Source of the DNA: a virus
Direction: 5' to 3' (one strand)
IMG/VR virus record: IMGVR_UViG_3300046007_011930
Span: 1 to 50,381 of that record
DNA: 50,381 nt
Part shown: positions 1-8,005 of the stretch, piece by piece
Layout of the letters: the number at the start of each line of letters is the position of its first letter
Position numbering within the stretch: position 1 is the first letter of the stretch
Position numbers and translations under genes: made by a program
Notes under the pieces: generated by a model
Databases searched by the model: none
The model's input: the letters and a program-made list of their open reading frames with translations, nothing else
What the model was told of the DNA's origin: nothing

Positions 1-1
1 A

Positions 2-592
2 AAACTACAGTCAACTGATATTGTTACTGCATTGTTCGAGGCAAGAAAAGCTGGCATTTTTACTTGGAATGAAAGTATTTCTACATATCTCGATAAGATC
101 AATTTGAATCAAGTGGTACGAACCTTTCTTTCTAATGAAAATCCACATTTCTTAGAAATTGATAGCTCTACAAACTCGATAGATTGCTTAGCCGATATAA
201 TTAAATTTACAAAACCAATCTTGTTTGTCATACCTGGTGGAAGTGAACTGCAAAAAACTGAAATGATTTTTGATTTTTTAATCAAATTAGGATATAGTAA
301 TGACGAAATGAGTGTAATGTTTAGATTACCCAATAAAGACAGTAAAAATTTCAATGATTTTGTGAGGTCTAATAAATTGAATAATCCAATTTCTGAAAAA
401 ACAAAATTCGTCTTAGTGAGTATAAAACTACCTAAACCAATCATCAGCAGTAAAATGAAATTTAACAGTGTAATTAGTCTTGGAAGAATAAATGTCCACT
501 ACACGATACGAGATTTTTTCAAAAATAGAGAAAATTTGATATTTTTTTGCGAACCTAATAAACAAAAGGAATTGAATTTTGTCAACCTGTAA
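2..592 (+). CDS. Hypothetical protein, 5'-truncated by the window edge
   Basis: The frame is open from the first base, so the gene starts upstream; the first possible internal start is a TTG at 32. The visible 197 residues end 14 nt inside uvsW, suggesting translational coupling. A segment near residue 70 (KPILFVIPGGSELQ) looks like a beta-strand plus loop of an alpha/beta domain, followed by another such unit (FVLVSIKLPKP). I do not recognise the family. It may work with the downstream helicase, but only position suggests this. Confidence 0.75.
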   Translation, partial: KLQSTDIVTALFEARKAGIFTWNESISTYLDKINLNQVVRTFLSNENPHFLEIDSSTNSIDCLADIIKFTKPILFVIPGGSELQKTEMIFDFLIKLGYSNDEMSVMFRLPNKDSKNFNDFVRSNKLNNPISEKTKFVLVSIKLPKPIISSKMKFNSVISLGRINVHYTIRDFFKNRENLIFFCEPNKQKELNFVNL

Positions 593-2033
593 AATTGTTA
601 TCAAAGATGAAGTCAACATCAAAATTGAAAATTTAGATCTTGATGCAAGAAAAGCTTTGGTACGAAAATTCAAGTATGAAGACCCCACTGCAAGGTATCG
701 ACCGGCCTATAAATTGGGTCGATGGGACGGTACTGTGAGTTTTTTTGGTCTCGGCGGAACTTCCTACATTTCCATGCTGCCACAAATTCTTGAATATCTT
801 GAAGAAAAAAATTACTATATAGAAGTTGACGATCGACGTAATAACGTATCCTTAAAATTTGACCAAATTTCTGGTGATTTTTGGGGAGAAAAATGCTGGC
901 CTAAAGGTCATCGGTTTGAAAGTCAACCAATTAGATTACGTGACGATCAAGTTATAGTAATCAATAAATTTTTAGAAAACCCTCAATGTATACAGGAAAT
1001 TGCAACTGGGTTTGGAAAAACTATTACCACCGCAACTTTAGCAAAAATATGTGAAAAATATGGAAGAACTATTACGATTGTCCCAAACAAAAGTCTTGTC
1101 GAACAAACAGAAGAAGATTTTATTAACTGCGGTCTTGACGTCGGAGTCTATTACGGAGACAGAAAAGATATTGGTAAAACACATACTATTGCAACTTGGC
1201 AAAGTTTGAATATTTTAGAGAAAAAATCTAAAAATGACGAAGAATTACTGTCATTAGCTGAGTTTTTAGATGGTGTTCAATGTGTCATGGTTGATGAAGT
1301 ACATATGGCTAAAGCCGAGGTTCTAAAAAAATTATTGACACAAAATCTTTCAAATGCTTGCATTCGTTGGGGACTAACAGGCACAGTTCCTAAACAAGAT
1401 TTTGAGTTCCAAAGTCTTCGTGCAAGCTTAGGCGAAGTTATAAATCGTGTAGCTGCACACGAATTACAAGAAAAGGGTGTACTGGCTAATTGCCATGTAA
1501 ATATAATTCAAACATCAGAATGGAAAGAATTCGGTAGCTATGCTGAAGAACTTAAATTTCTAGTGACTGATAATACTAGAATGACCTGGATCGCTAACCG
1601 TATAGCTAATATTTCATTAACTGGTAATACACTTGTTCTTGTTGATAGAATCGAGTCGGGTGACTTTTTATCACAAAAATTATCTAATAGTGTTTTCATA
1701 TCGGGCAAAGTAAAAACCAAAGATCGAAAAGAAGAATATGACGAAATTAAAACTAGTAACGACAAGATTATTGTGGCGACTTATGGTGTGGCCGCTGTGG
1801 GTATTAATATCCCTCGTATTTTTAATTTGGTTCTTTTGGAACCCGGAAAAAGCTTTGTTAGGGTTATACAATCAATTGGACGAGGTATTAGAAAGGCTGA
1901 AGATAAAGACTTCGTCCAAATCTGGGATCTTACCGCAGCAACAAAATACGCTAAACGACACTTGACAGAACGTAAAAAATTTTATAAAGAAGCCAAATAT
2001 CCATTTGAAATACAAAAACTTAGTTACGTTTAA
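579..2033 (+). CDS. uvsW: UvsW-like DEXH-box helicase (recombination, replication restart)
   Basis: A 484-residue superfamily 2 helicase, close to T4 UvsW (about 500 residues), which remodels recombination intermediates and R-loops. An N-terminal UvsW-type substrate domain covers about residues 1-110. Walker A ATGFGKT lies at 142-148, DEVH at 239-242, motif III as LTGT near 278, and a C-terminal motif VI QSIGRGIRK with the arginine finger. TTG at 579 is chosen because AAAGGA sits 8 nt upstream and because translation from there gives the full N-terminal domain. It overlaps the preceding gene by 14 nt. Homology is clear by motif order and length; T4-like function is inferred from the family. 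Confidence 0.93.
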   Translation: MSTCKIVIKDEVNIKIENLDLDARKALVRKFKYEDPTARYRPAYKLGRWDGTVSFFGLGGTSYISMLPQILEYLEEKNYYIEVDDRRNNVSLKFDQISGDFWGEKCWPKGHRFESQPIRLRDDQVIVINKFLENPQCIQEIATGFGKTITTATLAKICEKYGRTITIVPNKSLVEQTEEDFINCGLDVGVYYGDRKDIGKTHTIATWQSLNILEKKSKNDEELLSLAEFLDGVQCVMVDEVHMAKAEVLKKLLTQNLSNACIRWGLTGTVPKQDFEFQSLRASLGEVINRVAAHELQEKGVLANCHVNIIQTSEWKEFGSYAEELKFLVTDNTRMTWIANRIANISLTGNTLVLVDRIESGDFLSQKLSNSVFISGKVKTKDRKEEYDEIKTSNDKIIVATYGVAAVGINIPRIFNLVLLEPGKSFVRVIQSIGRGIRKAEDKDFVQIWDLTAATKYAKRHLTERKKFYKEAKYPFEIQKLSYV

Positions 2034-2094
2034 ATTTGCAAACAATTGGCTTATGAGTGTAAACTATTAATAAATTAAAAAAGAAAGACTTTCA

Positions 2095-2598
2095 ATGCAG
2101 ATTTTAACACTAGAAAACAATGCATTTTATCTAAACGATCTTCCTGAAGAAATAGAAGATGATATTAGATTTGCAATTTTAGACAATAGCGATAATCAAA
2201 ATCCGGATCATTTTTTTATTCCTTTGATATTTTTAGAAAGTTTCACAGGACCAGCCGTTGTACTTAAGATAGGTTCGCATGAAATTACTATGCCATTGGA
2301 TTGGTGTACAATAGTCGGCGATCCTGAAGGACCTGATATGGAGGTACTACCTCTTACCAGTTTAAACGATAGAGGATTCAAAACATTTTGTTTTAACCCA
2401 CTGTCAAGTTTTAAACCTGAATTTTATGAAATTGATATTTTAGATATATATCAAGATGTTAAATGGTATTTTCCTAAAATGAGACAAGGTCAACTACTTT
2501 GTACACCATTACATTCAGGACCAAAACCTATTTGTGCTTACTTTGTTAAAGAAGTCAGTAGACAAAGTGAAATTGTTGACTATACAAAATGTTGGTAA
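2095..2598 (+). CDS. Hypothetical protein, acidic
   Basis: A 167-residue soluble acidic protein, family not recognised. The N-terminus is acidic (LPEEIEDDIRF), and the C-terminal half contains several Trp/Phe/Pro-rich segments (DVKWYFPKMRQGQ). It is preceded by a 61-bp A/T-rich gap with GAAAG before the ATG and overlaps the next reading frame's upstream ATG. It has no membrane segment or metal-binding motif. It lies between uvsW and a group of small virion-like and glycan-modifying genes, so the context does not settle its role. Confidence 0.8.
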   Translation: MQILTLENNAFYLNDLPEEIEDDIRFAILDNSDNQNPDHFFIPLIFLESFTGPAVVLKIGSHEITMPLDWCTIVGDPEGPDMEVLPLTSLNDRGFKTFCFNPLSSFKPEFYEIDILDIYQDVKWYFPKMRQGQLLCTPLHSGPKPICAYFVKEVSRQSEIVDYTKCW

Positions 2599-2600
2599 TT

Positions 2601-2876
2601 ATGAAAAACGATAATTCAAAAGACAATGAAGATATTACAGGAAAAATTATTCTAGAAGATCTTAATTTAAATTTCGACTTTACTTTAAATCCACCTATTA
2701 ACTACACAAATTATGTTTCATATCCATCATTAGAAATTGATCATTTGGAATGGCTTAAAGATCAAAAAGAACAAGCAGAAATAATTGAAATTTTTAAAGC
2801 ATCTAAAAATAATCCAGCATTGCAAATTGAAATAGAAAAATTGAAATCAATTTATTATTTGAGCAAAGAAAATTAA
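2601..2876 (+). CDS. Small protein with conserved C-terminal helical tail
   Basis: About 91 residues from ATG 2601; an ATG at 2589 inside the previous gene would add four residues, and neither start has a strong ribosome binding site. The C-terminus (NPALQIEIEKLKSIYYLSKEN) resembles the end of the 64-residue protein at 4291 and, more distantly, of the protein at 6105. These tails look like a shared helical module. The middle has alternating hydrophobic residues (KIILEDLNLNFDF) suggesting beta-structure. It starts 2 nt after the previous stop and ends 1 nt before the glycosyltransferase start, so it is probably in one operon. Function unknown. Confidence 0.75.
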   Translation: MKNDNSKDNEDITGKIILEDLNLNFDFTLNPPINYTNYVSYPSLEIDHLEWLKDQKEQAEIIEIFKASKNNPALQIEIEKLKSIYYLSKEN

Positions 2877-2877
2877 C

Positions 2878-4287
2878 ATGAAATATAGCATCGTAGTCCC
2901 AACTTATAACCATTGTGATGATTTGTTGAAGCCATGCATTGACGCAATTTTAAAATATACCAATATGAGTCAAGTTGAATTAATTGTTTCTGCAAACGGG
3001 TGTGTAGATAATACTTTAGAATTTCTTGGTAATTTAAAAACAAAGTTTACTGAGTTAGGATTTGAAGATCATTTGAAAATTACATGGCACGAAAAACCAC
3101 TAGGATATAGTCGAGCTACTAATGAAGGAATTAAATTGGCTACTAGCGATTATATTATCCTAATGAGCAATGATTCAATTTTGCTACCTCAACCTAAACA
3201 TCGCTGGATTGAACAATTAGTTCAACCTTTTCAACAAAATGAGAATTGCGGAATTACTTGCCCCTTAAAAATTAAATCTGAAGCAGCAAATACTACATTT
3301 GGTGTATTTTTTTGTGTAATGGTGTCCAGGAAAGTGTTTGATCGAATCGGACTAATTAATGAAGAATATGGAGTAGGCGGTGGCGAAGATATTGAATTTT
3401 GTATAGAAGCAGAAAAAGCCGGTTTTGAAGTCTGCGAAATAGTTTCAAAAGAATTTTTGAGTAATATGTTAGTACATGTTGGCAATTTTCCAATCTATCA
3501 TAAAGGAGAAGGCACTGTACATGATACTACTTTGATTAAAGATTGGCCGAAAACATTGTTTAGAAATTACCTAAGGTTAGCAAAAAAATATAATAAAGAA
3601 TGGTACTATGCTAATGCAAAAAATATACCTGTAGATCACAAATCCTTAGAAGAACAAAATAAATTTATCTATGATGAAATTTTTAAAACAAATGCCTATA
3701 ATGTCGAGAAACATGAAATTGAGAACAAAATTGTAATTGATATAGGCGCTAACGTGGGTATGTTTTCGTTACTGTGTCATGAACTATCTGCACAAAAAAT
3801 TTATGCTATAGAAGCTCAACCTACTATCTATAAAATTGATCTGATTAATAATACGATTTCTCATTCAAATATTGATTGTTTTAATTTTGCTGTACTTGAC
3901 GATTTTGGAAAATTTGTCAAAATTATTGATCAGGGTGGATTGAGTAAAATAAGTGATCAAGGAGAATCAACTCCTACAATTACACTAGAAAAATTCTTAG
4001 TTGATAATAGAATTAATCATAATAATATGGTTTTAAAAATAGACTGCGAAGGTTCAGAATTTGATATACTTTTATCAACAAGAAACGATATTTTACAAAG
4101 ATTCGAAACTATCTATATAGAACTACATGGAGATACTCATCAAGTTTATAAAGATCCAAACATTGTAAGGAATAAACTTGTAGAAGCTGGATTTGTTTTA
4201 AGTAAACAAATGCCACTTCTAGGAAAAAATGAATTTGGAGAATGGATATCTTTGAATATATTTTGTGAAAAATGGAAAAGAGTTTAA
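2878..4287 (+). CDS. Fusion of family 2 glycosyltransferase and FkbM methyltransferase
   Basis: A 469-residue two-domain enzyme. Residues 1 to about 240 form a GT-A fold family 2 glycosyltransferase: MKYSIVVPTYNH at the N-terminus, LMSNDS as the DXD-like metal site, and GGGEDIEF as the acceptor-site acid. Residues about 270-469 are an FkbM-type S-adenosylmethionine methyltransferase: IVIDIGANVGMFS binds SAM, followed by AIEAQP and KIDCEGSEFDIL. Fusions of this kind usually build and O-methylate surface glycans. Both catalytic signatures are intact. A glycan on the virion, the host surface or phage DNA could be the target; the sequence does not say which. Confidence 0.9.
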   Translation: MKYSIVVPTYNHCDDLLKPCIDAILKYTNMSQVELIVSANGCVDNTLEFLGNLKTKFTELGFEDHLKITWHEKPLGYSRATNEGIKLATSDYIILMSNDSILLPQPKHRWIEQLVQPFQQNENCGITCPLKIKSEAANTTFGVFFCVMVSRKVFDRIGLINEEYGVGGGEDIEFCIEAEKAGFEVCEIVSKEFLSNMLVHVGNFPIYHKGEGTVHDTTLIKDWPKTLFRNYLRLAKKYNKEWYYANAKNIPVDHKSLEEQNKFIYDEIFKTNAYNVEKHEIENKIVIDIGANVGMFSLLCHELSAQKIYAIEAQPTIYKIDLINNTISHSNIDCFNFAVLDDFGKFVKIIDQGGLSKISDQGESTPTITLEKFLVDNRINHNNMVLKIDCEGSEFDILLSTRNDILQRFETIYIELHGDTHQVYKDPNIVRNKLVEAGFVLSKQMPLLGKNEFGEWISLNIFCEKWKRV

Positions 4288-4290
4288 ACT

Positions 4291-4485
4291 ATGAACTACT
4301 ATCAACCAAAAATGACATTGGATTCGAGCGGAAATTTAGGGATAGGAACTTCTAATTCTGGTTTTGCAATCGGACCATATGGCGAATGGCAAAAAATTTT
4401 AAAACTTGCAGAAACTAATCCTGCTGTAAAATCTGCTCTCGATAAATTAATGACCACATATCATTTATCTAAAGATCATGAATAA
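4291..4485 (+). CDS. Small protein with tail-fibre-like N-terminus
   Basis: A 64-residue protein. The N-terminal part MTLDSSGNLGIGTSNSG matches the DSSGNLGIGT pattern that is very common in trimeric phage fibre shafts. The C-terminal part (NPAVKSALDKLMTTYHLSKD) is helical and resembles the end of the protein at 2601. Small phage proteins pairing a fibre-like head with a helical tail are common in T4-like phages of aquatic bacteria, with no firm function. It starts 3 nt after the glycosyltransferase stop and overlaps the next start by 8 nt. Confidence 0.8.
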   Translation: MNYYQPKMTLDSSGNLGIGTSNSGFAIGPYGEWQKILKLAETNPAVKSALDKLMTTYHLSKDHE

Positions 4486-4942
4486 ACCTAAATTAGATAT
4501 TAAGCGAGAACTATCGGCTGTTGATTTAAGAAATAAAGACTTTTATGATAATTTAACCGAACAGGAGAAAAAACTGTTTAGTCCTTTTATCTTAATGCGT
4601 TATACTAGTAATGCACAGGGAGATAGAGAAATTCAAGAATGGTTTCTAGAAAGAACCAATGAACTAGTAAATAAAAATCATTGGGATCTCAGTAAAAATC
4701 ATAAATCTTTACTTTGGAAATTGTTTTCATCTGTGGGCATTGGTCAACCATTTTATCATCCTTATCTTGCAGCAGGAAAAAAGACAAAAGAAAATAAAAT
4801 TGAAAAATTAATTGCTAATATATATCCGTCTATGAAGTTAGATGATATCAAAATTATGGCTAAAATGATGACTAAAGAAGATAAAGAAAAATTGTTCGAT
4901 GATGTAGGATTTGATAAAAAACAACGTAAAGAATATGAATGA
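4478..4942 (+). CDS. 62: Probable clamp-loader small subunit (gp62-like)
   Basis: A 154-residue protein. The pattern SPFILMRYTSN, then NELVNKNHWDL, then a Tyr/Lys-rich stretch (FYHPYLAAGKKTKENKIEKL) resembles gp62 of T4-like cyanophages. There a PF-x-x-R motif is followed by E-x-N and a KKR-rich segment. gp62 pairs with gp44 to load the gp45 sliding clamp. The assignment rests on a pattern remembered from the family, not on an alignment; gp44 and gp45 are not in this window. The start overlaps the previous gene by 8 nt and the end overlaps the next by 8 nt. Confidence 0.55.
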   Translation: MNKPKLDIKRELSAVDLRNKDFYDNLTEQEKKLFSPFILMRYTSNAQGDREIQEWFLERTNELVNKNHWDLSKNHKSLLWKLFSSVGIGQPFYHPYLAAGKKTKENKIEKLIANIYPSMKLDDIKIMAKMMTKEDKEKLFDDVGFDKKQRKEYE

Positions 4943-5198
4943 TTGTTGGTGTTATGAATGTAAGAAAAATATTCCTATTCTACAAGAAGATGGAAATCCT
5001 TTATCGGGTATGATGCTTAATTTAGCATTAGTTACAATGATAGTCTGTAATACTTGCGGCAATAAAAGATGCCCTCGAGCAACTGATCATAGACTTGCAT
5101 GTACTAATAGCAATGATCCTCACCAATTGGGCAGTAGATACGGAATTTATCCTCACCCTCTATTACCTTTATTGGATTTTGTGAATAGTAAAAAATGA
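4935..5198 (+). CDS. Zinc-ribbon protein, conserved in phages
   Basis: An 87-residue protein with cysteine pairs CWCYEC near the N-terminus and CNTCGNKRCP in the middle, followed by ATDHRLACTNSNDPHQLGS. This looks like a zinc ribbon with additional His/Cys ligands, a layout I recognise from many aquatic phages without a known function. ATG 4935 is chosen because it overlaps the gp62-like stop codon and gives the compact MNDCWCYEC start; an upstream TTG at 4911 is less likely. Confidence 0.8.
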   Translation: MNDCWCYECKKNIPILQEDGNPLSGMMLNLALVTMIVCNTCGNKRCPRATDHRLACTNSNDPHQLGSRYGIYPHPLLPLLDFVNSKK

Positions 5199-5890
5199 TT
5201 GATTTAGTGGCACAACCTTATAAATGTGTTCATTGCGATAAAAGTTTTATGAAAGATAAGACTTTAATTGCACATATGTGTGAAAGAAAACGTCGTCATC
5301 TTCAACGAGATGAAAAACGTGTTCAAGCCGGATTTATGGCATTTAATAGATTCTGGCAACTGACACAGAATTTAAAAAAGAATAAAACATACGATGAATT
5401 TGCAGATAGTAGTTATTACAATGCTTTTGTAAAATTTGGTAGCTTTATTAATAATGTTAATCCTATCTATCCAGATAAATTTATTGATTACGTAATTAAA
5501 AGTGGTGCTAAATTAGACAATTGGTGTAAAGATAGTCTATACGAGAAATATCTATATGATGTATTAAAGACAGAACCTGTTGAATCTGCTGTTCAACGTT
5601 CTCTTCAAACTATGATGGAATGGGCTGATGACCACAATTCAACTTTTGCACATTATTTTTTTTATGTTAGCCTAAACAAGGCAGTTCACGATATCGTTAA
5701 TGGTAAAATTAGTTTATGGCTAGTTTTAAACTGTAACGGTGGACAAAAAATGTTAAAAAATATGAGCGATGAACAGTTAAATATTATCGCCCCTGCGTTT
5801 GATTTACCTCATTGGTTGAAAAAGTTTAAAGAGCATCCTGCAGATGTTGTTCTTGTTAAGGAAATTTGTAAAGAAACCGGTATTGAATGA
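5195..5890 (+). CDS. C2H2-type zinc-finger protein of T4-like phages
   Basis: A 231-residue protein. The N-terminus has a zinc-finger-like element (YKCVHCDKSFMKDKTLIAHMC), with C-x2-C and H-x-C spaced by 12 residues. It is followed by a basic patch (ERKRRHLQRDEKR). The rest is helical with conserved aromatic residues (YYNAFVKFG, KLDNWCKDSLYEKYL). A protein of this layout recurs in T4-like aquatic phages with unknown function; the finger and basic patch suggest nucleic-acid binding. ATGA overlaps at both ends place it in a tight operon. Confidence 0.85.
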   Translation: MIDLVAQPYKCVHCDKSFMKDKTLIAHMCERKRRHLQRDEKRVQAGFMAFNRFWQLTQNLKKNKTYDEFADSSYYNAFVKFGSFINNVNPIYPDKFIDYVIKSGAKLDNWCKDSLYEKYLYDVLKTEPVESAVQRSLQTMMEWADDHNSTFAHYFFYVSLNKAVHDIVNGKISLWLVLNCNGGQKMLKNMSDEQLNIIAPAFDLPHWLKKFKEHPADVVLVKEICKETGIE

Positions 5891-6102
5891 TTGTAATTAC
5901 AATATACGGAAAAAATACGTTTGAAATAAGCGATATCGTGAATTCTTTAAAAAATAAAGGATTGCAAGTAGGAAAAGATTTTGACTTTGCGTTTTCAACA
6001 GGAAGATTCGATTGGAATGAGCGAAAACAAATCCCTAGTCAAACTGTGTTTTCATTTTATAACGAAAAGGAAGGCACATGGTTTGCATTGAAATGGATGT
6101 AA
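5887..6102 (+). CDS. Hypothetical protein, small
   Basis: A 71-residue protein starting at the ATGA overlap with the previous gene. It begins with a hydrophobic strand (MIVITIYGKN) and a short helix (FEISDIVNSLKNKGL), then FDFAFSTGRFDWNERK, like a small alpha/beta domain. I do not recognise the family. Confidence 0.75.
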   Translation: MIVITIYGKNTFEISDIVNSLKNKGLQVGKDFDFAFSTGRFDWNERKQIPSQTVFSFYNEKEGTWFALKWM

Positions 6103-6104
6103 TT

Positions 6105-6491
6105 ATGAAAGAAAAAGATATACTCAAAAAATTTTGTTATGATCATAACATAAAGATCCTTGATACAAACAAACGAGCATACACATATACTAAACTGAAT
6201 ACCTCATATTTCCAATATCCGAACGATCTAAATATTGTTGATAGTCATACAGTACAGGACACTGAACCACTATATACTATTGAAATCGCATTCAGTGAAT
6301 TAGAAAAAATTGCCGAGTTCGAATCACAGGTTTTTAATCATATGCGAGCTAAAGGGCATTATGATATGTTCAACATGATCATGGAACAAAAAGAACGTGA
6401 AAAAAAACTAAGAAATAATTATCCTGCTGTTCAAAAGGCTTACGAACAGTATAGTATGATGCTAAAATTAGCAGAAGGCGGTGATTTATGA
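6105..6491 (+). CDS. Small protein with conserved helical C-terminus
   Basis: A 128-residue protein from ATG 6105. An alternative ATG at 6078 has a better ribosome binding site (AAGGAAGG) but would overlap the previous gene by 25 nt. The C-terminal third is helical (HMRAKGHYDMFNMIMEQKER, then YPAVQKAYEQYSMMLKLAEG). The PAVQKAYEQY...L tail is a pattern seen in many phage proteins and echoes the tails of the proteins at 2601 and 4291. It overlaps the cupin start by 4 nt. Function unknown. Confidence 0.75.
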   Translation: MKEKDILKKFCYDHNIKILDTNKRAYTYTKLNTSYFQYPNDLNIVDSHTVQDTEPLYTIEIAFSELEKIAEFESQVFNHMRAKGHYDMFNMIMEQKEREKKLRNNYPAVQKAYEQYSMMLKLAEGGDL

Positions 6492-6844
6492 GATTAGAAG
6501 GATTTGTTGAAAAGGGTTGGGGACATGAACTTATTTGGGCTACTAATGACAAATATTGTGGCAAACTTTTGAAATTTAATAAAGGTGCTAAATTCAGTAT
6601 GCACTTCCATGCTACAAAAGACGAGACATGGTATATCTTGTCTGGTAAATTTCTTGTTAGACATATTGATACTAAAACAGCTACAATACACGAAAACGAA
6701 TTAAATGAAGGCAATGTTTGGAGAAATACTCCACTGTTACCTCATCAAATTATTTGTATAGCAGAAGGAACTATTATTGAAGTTAGTACACCAGATAGTG
6801 TTGAGGACAACTATCGTGTTATGAAAGGTGATAGTCAAAAATGA
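6488..6844 (+). CDS. Cupin-fold protein, sugar-isomerase-like
   Basis: A 118-residue single-domain cupin. Motif 1 has metal ligands H39, H41 and E46 (MHFHATKDETWYILSG), and motif 2 supplies H86 (TPLLPHQIIC). Small cupins of this type resemble the C-terminal domain of mannose-6-phosphate isomerases and sugar epimerases. It overlaps hldD by ATGA and precedes the ADP-heptose genes, so a role in nucleotide-sugar metabolism is plausible but not shown. Confidence 0.85.
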   Translation: MRLEGFVEKGWGHELIWATNDKYCGKLLKFNKGAKFSMHFHATKDETWYILSGKFLVRHIDTKTATIHENELNEGNVWRNTPLLPHQIICIAEGTIIEVSTPDSVEDNYRVMKGDSQK

Positions 6845-7623
6845 AAATTTTGATCACAGGATATAAAGGATTTATTGGTCAAAACATAGTTAACGCTCTA
6901 AAAGATAAACATGAATTAACATTGTATGAATGGGGAGACGATACTCCGGAATTTGAGGGGTTAGATTGGTGTATCCATCTGGGCGCAATTAGTTCTACAG
7001 CTGAAAAAGATGTTGAAAAGATCATGAAACAAAATCATGATTTTAGTTGCGTGATATTAATGGCATGTCAAATGGCTGGAGTTAATCTGCAATATGCCAG
7101 TAGTGCTAGTGTGTATGGTCTTAATAAAAATTTCAAAGAAGACGCTGCTAAAAGTCCTCAAAGTCCATATGCATGGAGCAAATATCTTTTTGATAGACAT
7201 GTAGAAACACATAAATTTAAAAATATATATGTTCAGGGATTCAGGTATTTTAACGTATACGGCCCTCATGAAGATCATAAGGATCAACCGAGTCCATATC
7301 ATATGTTTTCTAAACAGGCCCAAGAAACTGGGGTCATTAAGTTATTTGAAAACAGTGATAGATATCTGAGAGATTTTGTACCTGTTGAACTTGTTGTTGA
7401 TATTCATGAAAAATTTTTTAATATTAAGAAAACGGGAATCTGGAATGTAGGTACAGGAAAACCAACTAGTTTTGAAACTGTGGCTAAAACTATTGCAGAA
7501 AAATATAATGCAAAAATTGAATATATCTCTATGCCTGAGCACCTAAGAGCACAATATCAAGAATATACCTGTGCTGATTTAACAAAACTCCATAGTACAT
7601 TGAATGAAAAAAATTATAGTTAA
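6841..7623 (+). CDS. hldD: ADP-L-glycero-D-manno-heptose 6-epimerase
   Basis: A 260-residue short-chain dehydrogenase/reductase family epimerase, shorter than E. coli HldD (310). It should convert ADP-D-glycero- to ADP-L-glycero-D-manno-heptose. The NAD(P) motif GYKGFIG is at 7-13. HldD-specific segments follow: HLGAISSTAEKD, YASSASVYG, the catalytic Y-x3-K in YAWSKYLFD, GFRYFNVYGPHEDHK, LRDFVPVE, NVGTGKPTSF and IEYISMP. These agree with my memory of E. coli HldD much better than with generic epimerases. It overlaps the heptose adenylyltransferase gene by 20 nt, which fits a shared pathway. Confidence 0.93.
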   Translation: MKILITGYKGFIGQNIVNALKDKHELTLYEWGDDTPEFEGLDWCIHLGAISSTAEKDVEKIMKQNHDFSCVILMACQMAGVNLQYASSASVYGLNKNFKEDAAKSPQSPYAWSKYLFDRHVETHKFKNIYVQGFRYFNVYGPHEDHKDQPSPYHMFSKQAQETGVIKLFENSDRYLRDFVPVELVVDIHEKFFNIKKTGIWNVGTGKPTSFETVAKTIAEKYNAKIEYISMPEHLRAQYQEYTCADLTKLHSTLNEKNYS

Positions 7624-8005
7624 TGGAACCTTTGATATTTTGCATAGGGGTCATATAAACTTACTTAACTATGCTAAAAGCCTAGGTAATCAATTATTAG
7701 TTGCTATAGACACTGACAACAGGGTAAAACAATTAAAAGGAAATTCTAGACCTATCAATAACCAAGACGATAGACAATTATTATTATATAATTTAAAATC
7801 TGTAGATATTGTTATGACGTTTGATAACGAAAAGGACCTAGTTAATATCATAAAAGAATACAATCCTGATATTATGGTAAAAGGATCTGATTATCAAGGT
7901 AAACGAATCGTAGGACAAGAATTAATTCCCCAAATTATCTTTTTTGATTTAGTAAATGGATGCTCAACAACAAATATCATTCAACGTATTACTGATAGGC
8001 GATAG
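7604..8005 (+). CDS. hldE2: D-beta-D-heptose 1-phosphate adenylyltransferase (HldE C-terminal domain, stand-alone)
   Basis: A 133-residue nucleotidyltransferase. It has the cytidylyltransferase-fold signature NGTFDILHRGH, then AIDTDNRVKQLKG, DIMVKGSDYQG and the C-terminal GCSTTNIIQRI, all diagnostic of the HldE/RfaE adenylyltransferase domain. It transfers AMP to D-beta-D-heptose 1-phosphate, giving ADP-heptose. In E. coli this domain is fused behind the kinase. Here it is a separate gene placed before the kinase, the reverse order. It overlaps hldD by 20 nt and the kinase gene by 50 nt. Confidence 0.93.
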   Translation: MKKIIVNGTFDILHRGHINLLNYAKSLGNQLLVAIDTDNRVKQLKGNSRPINNQDDRQLLLYNLKSVDIVMTFDNEKDLVNIIKEYNPDIMVKGSDYQGKRIVGQELIPQIIFFDLVNGCSTTNIIQRITDRR

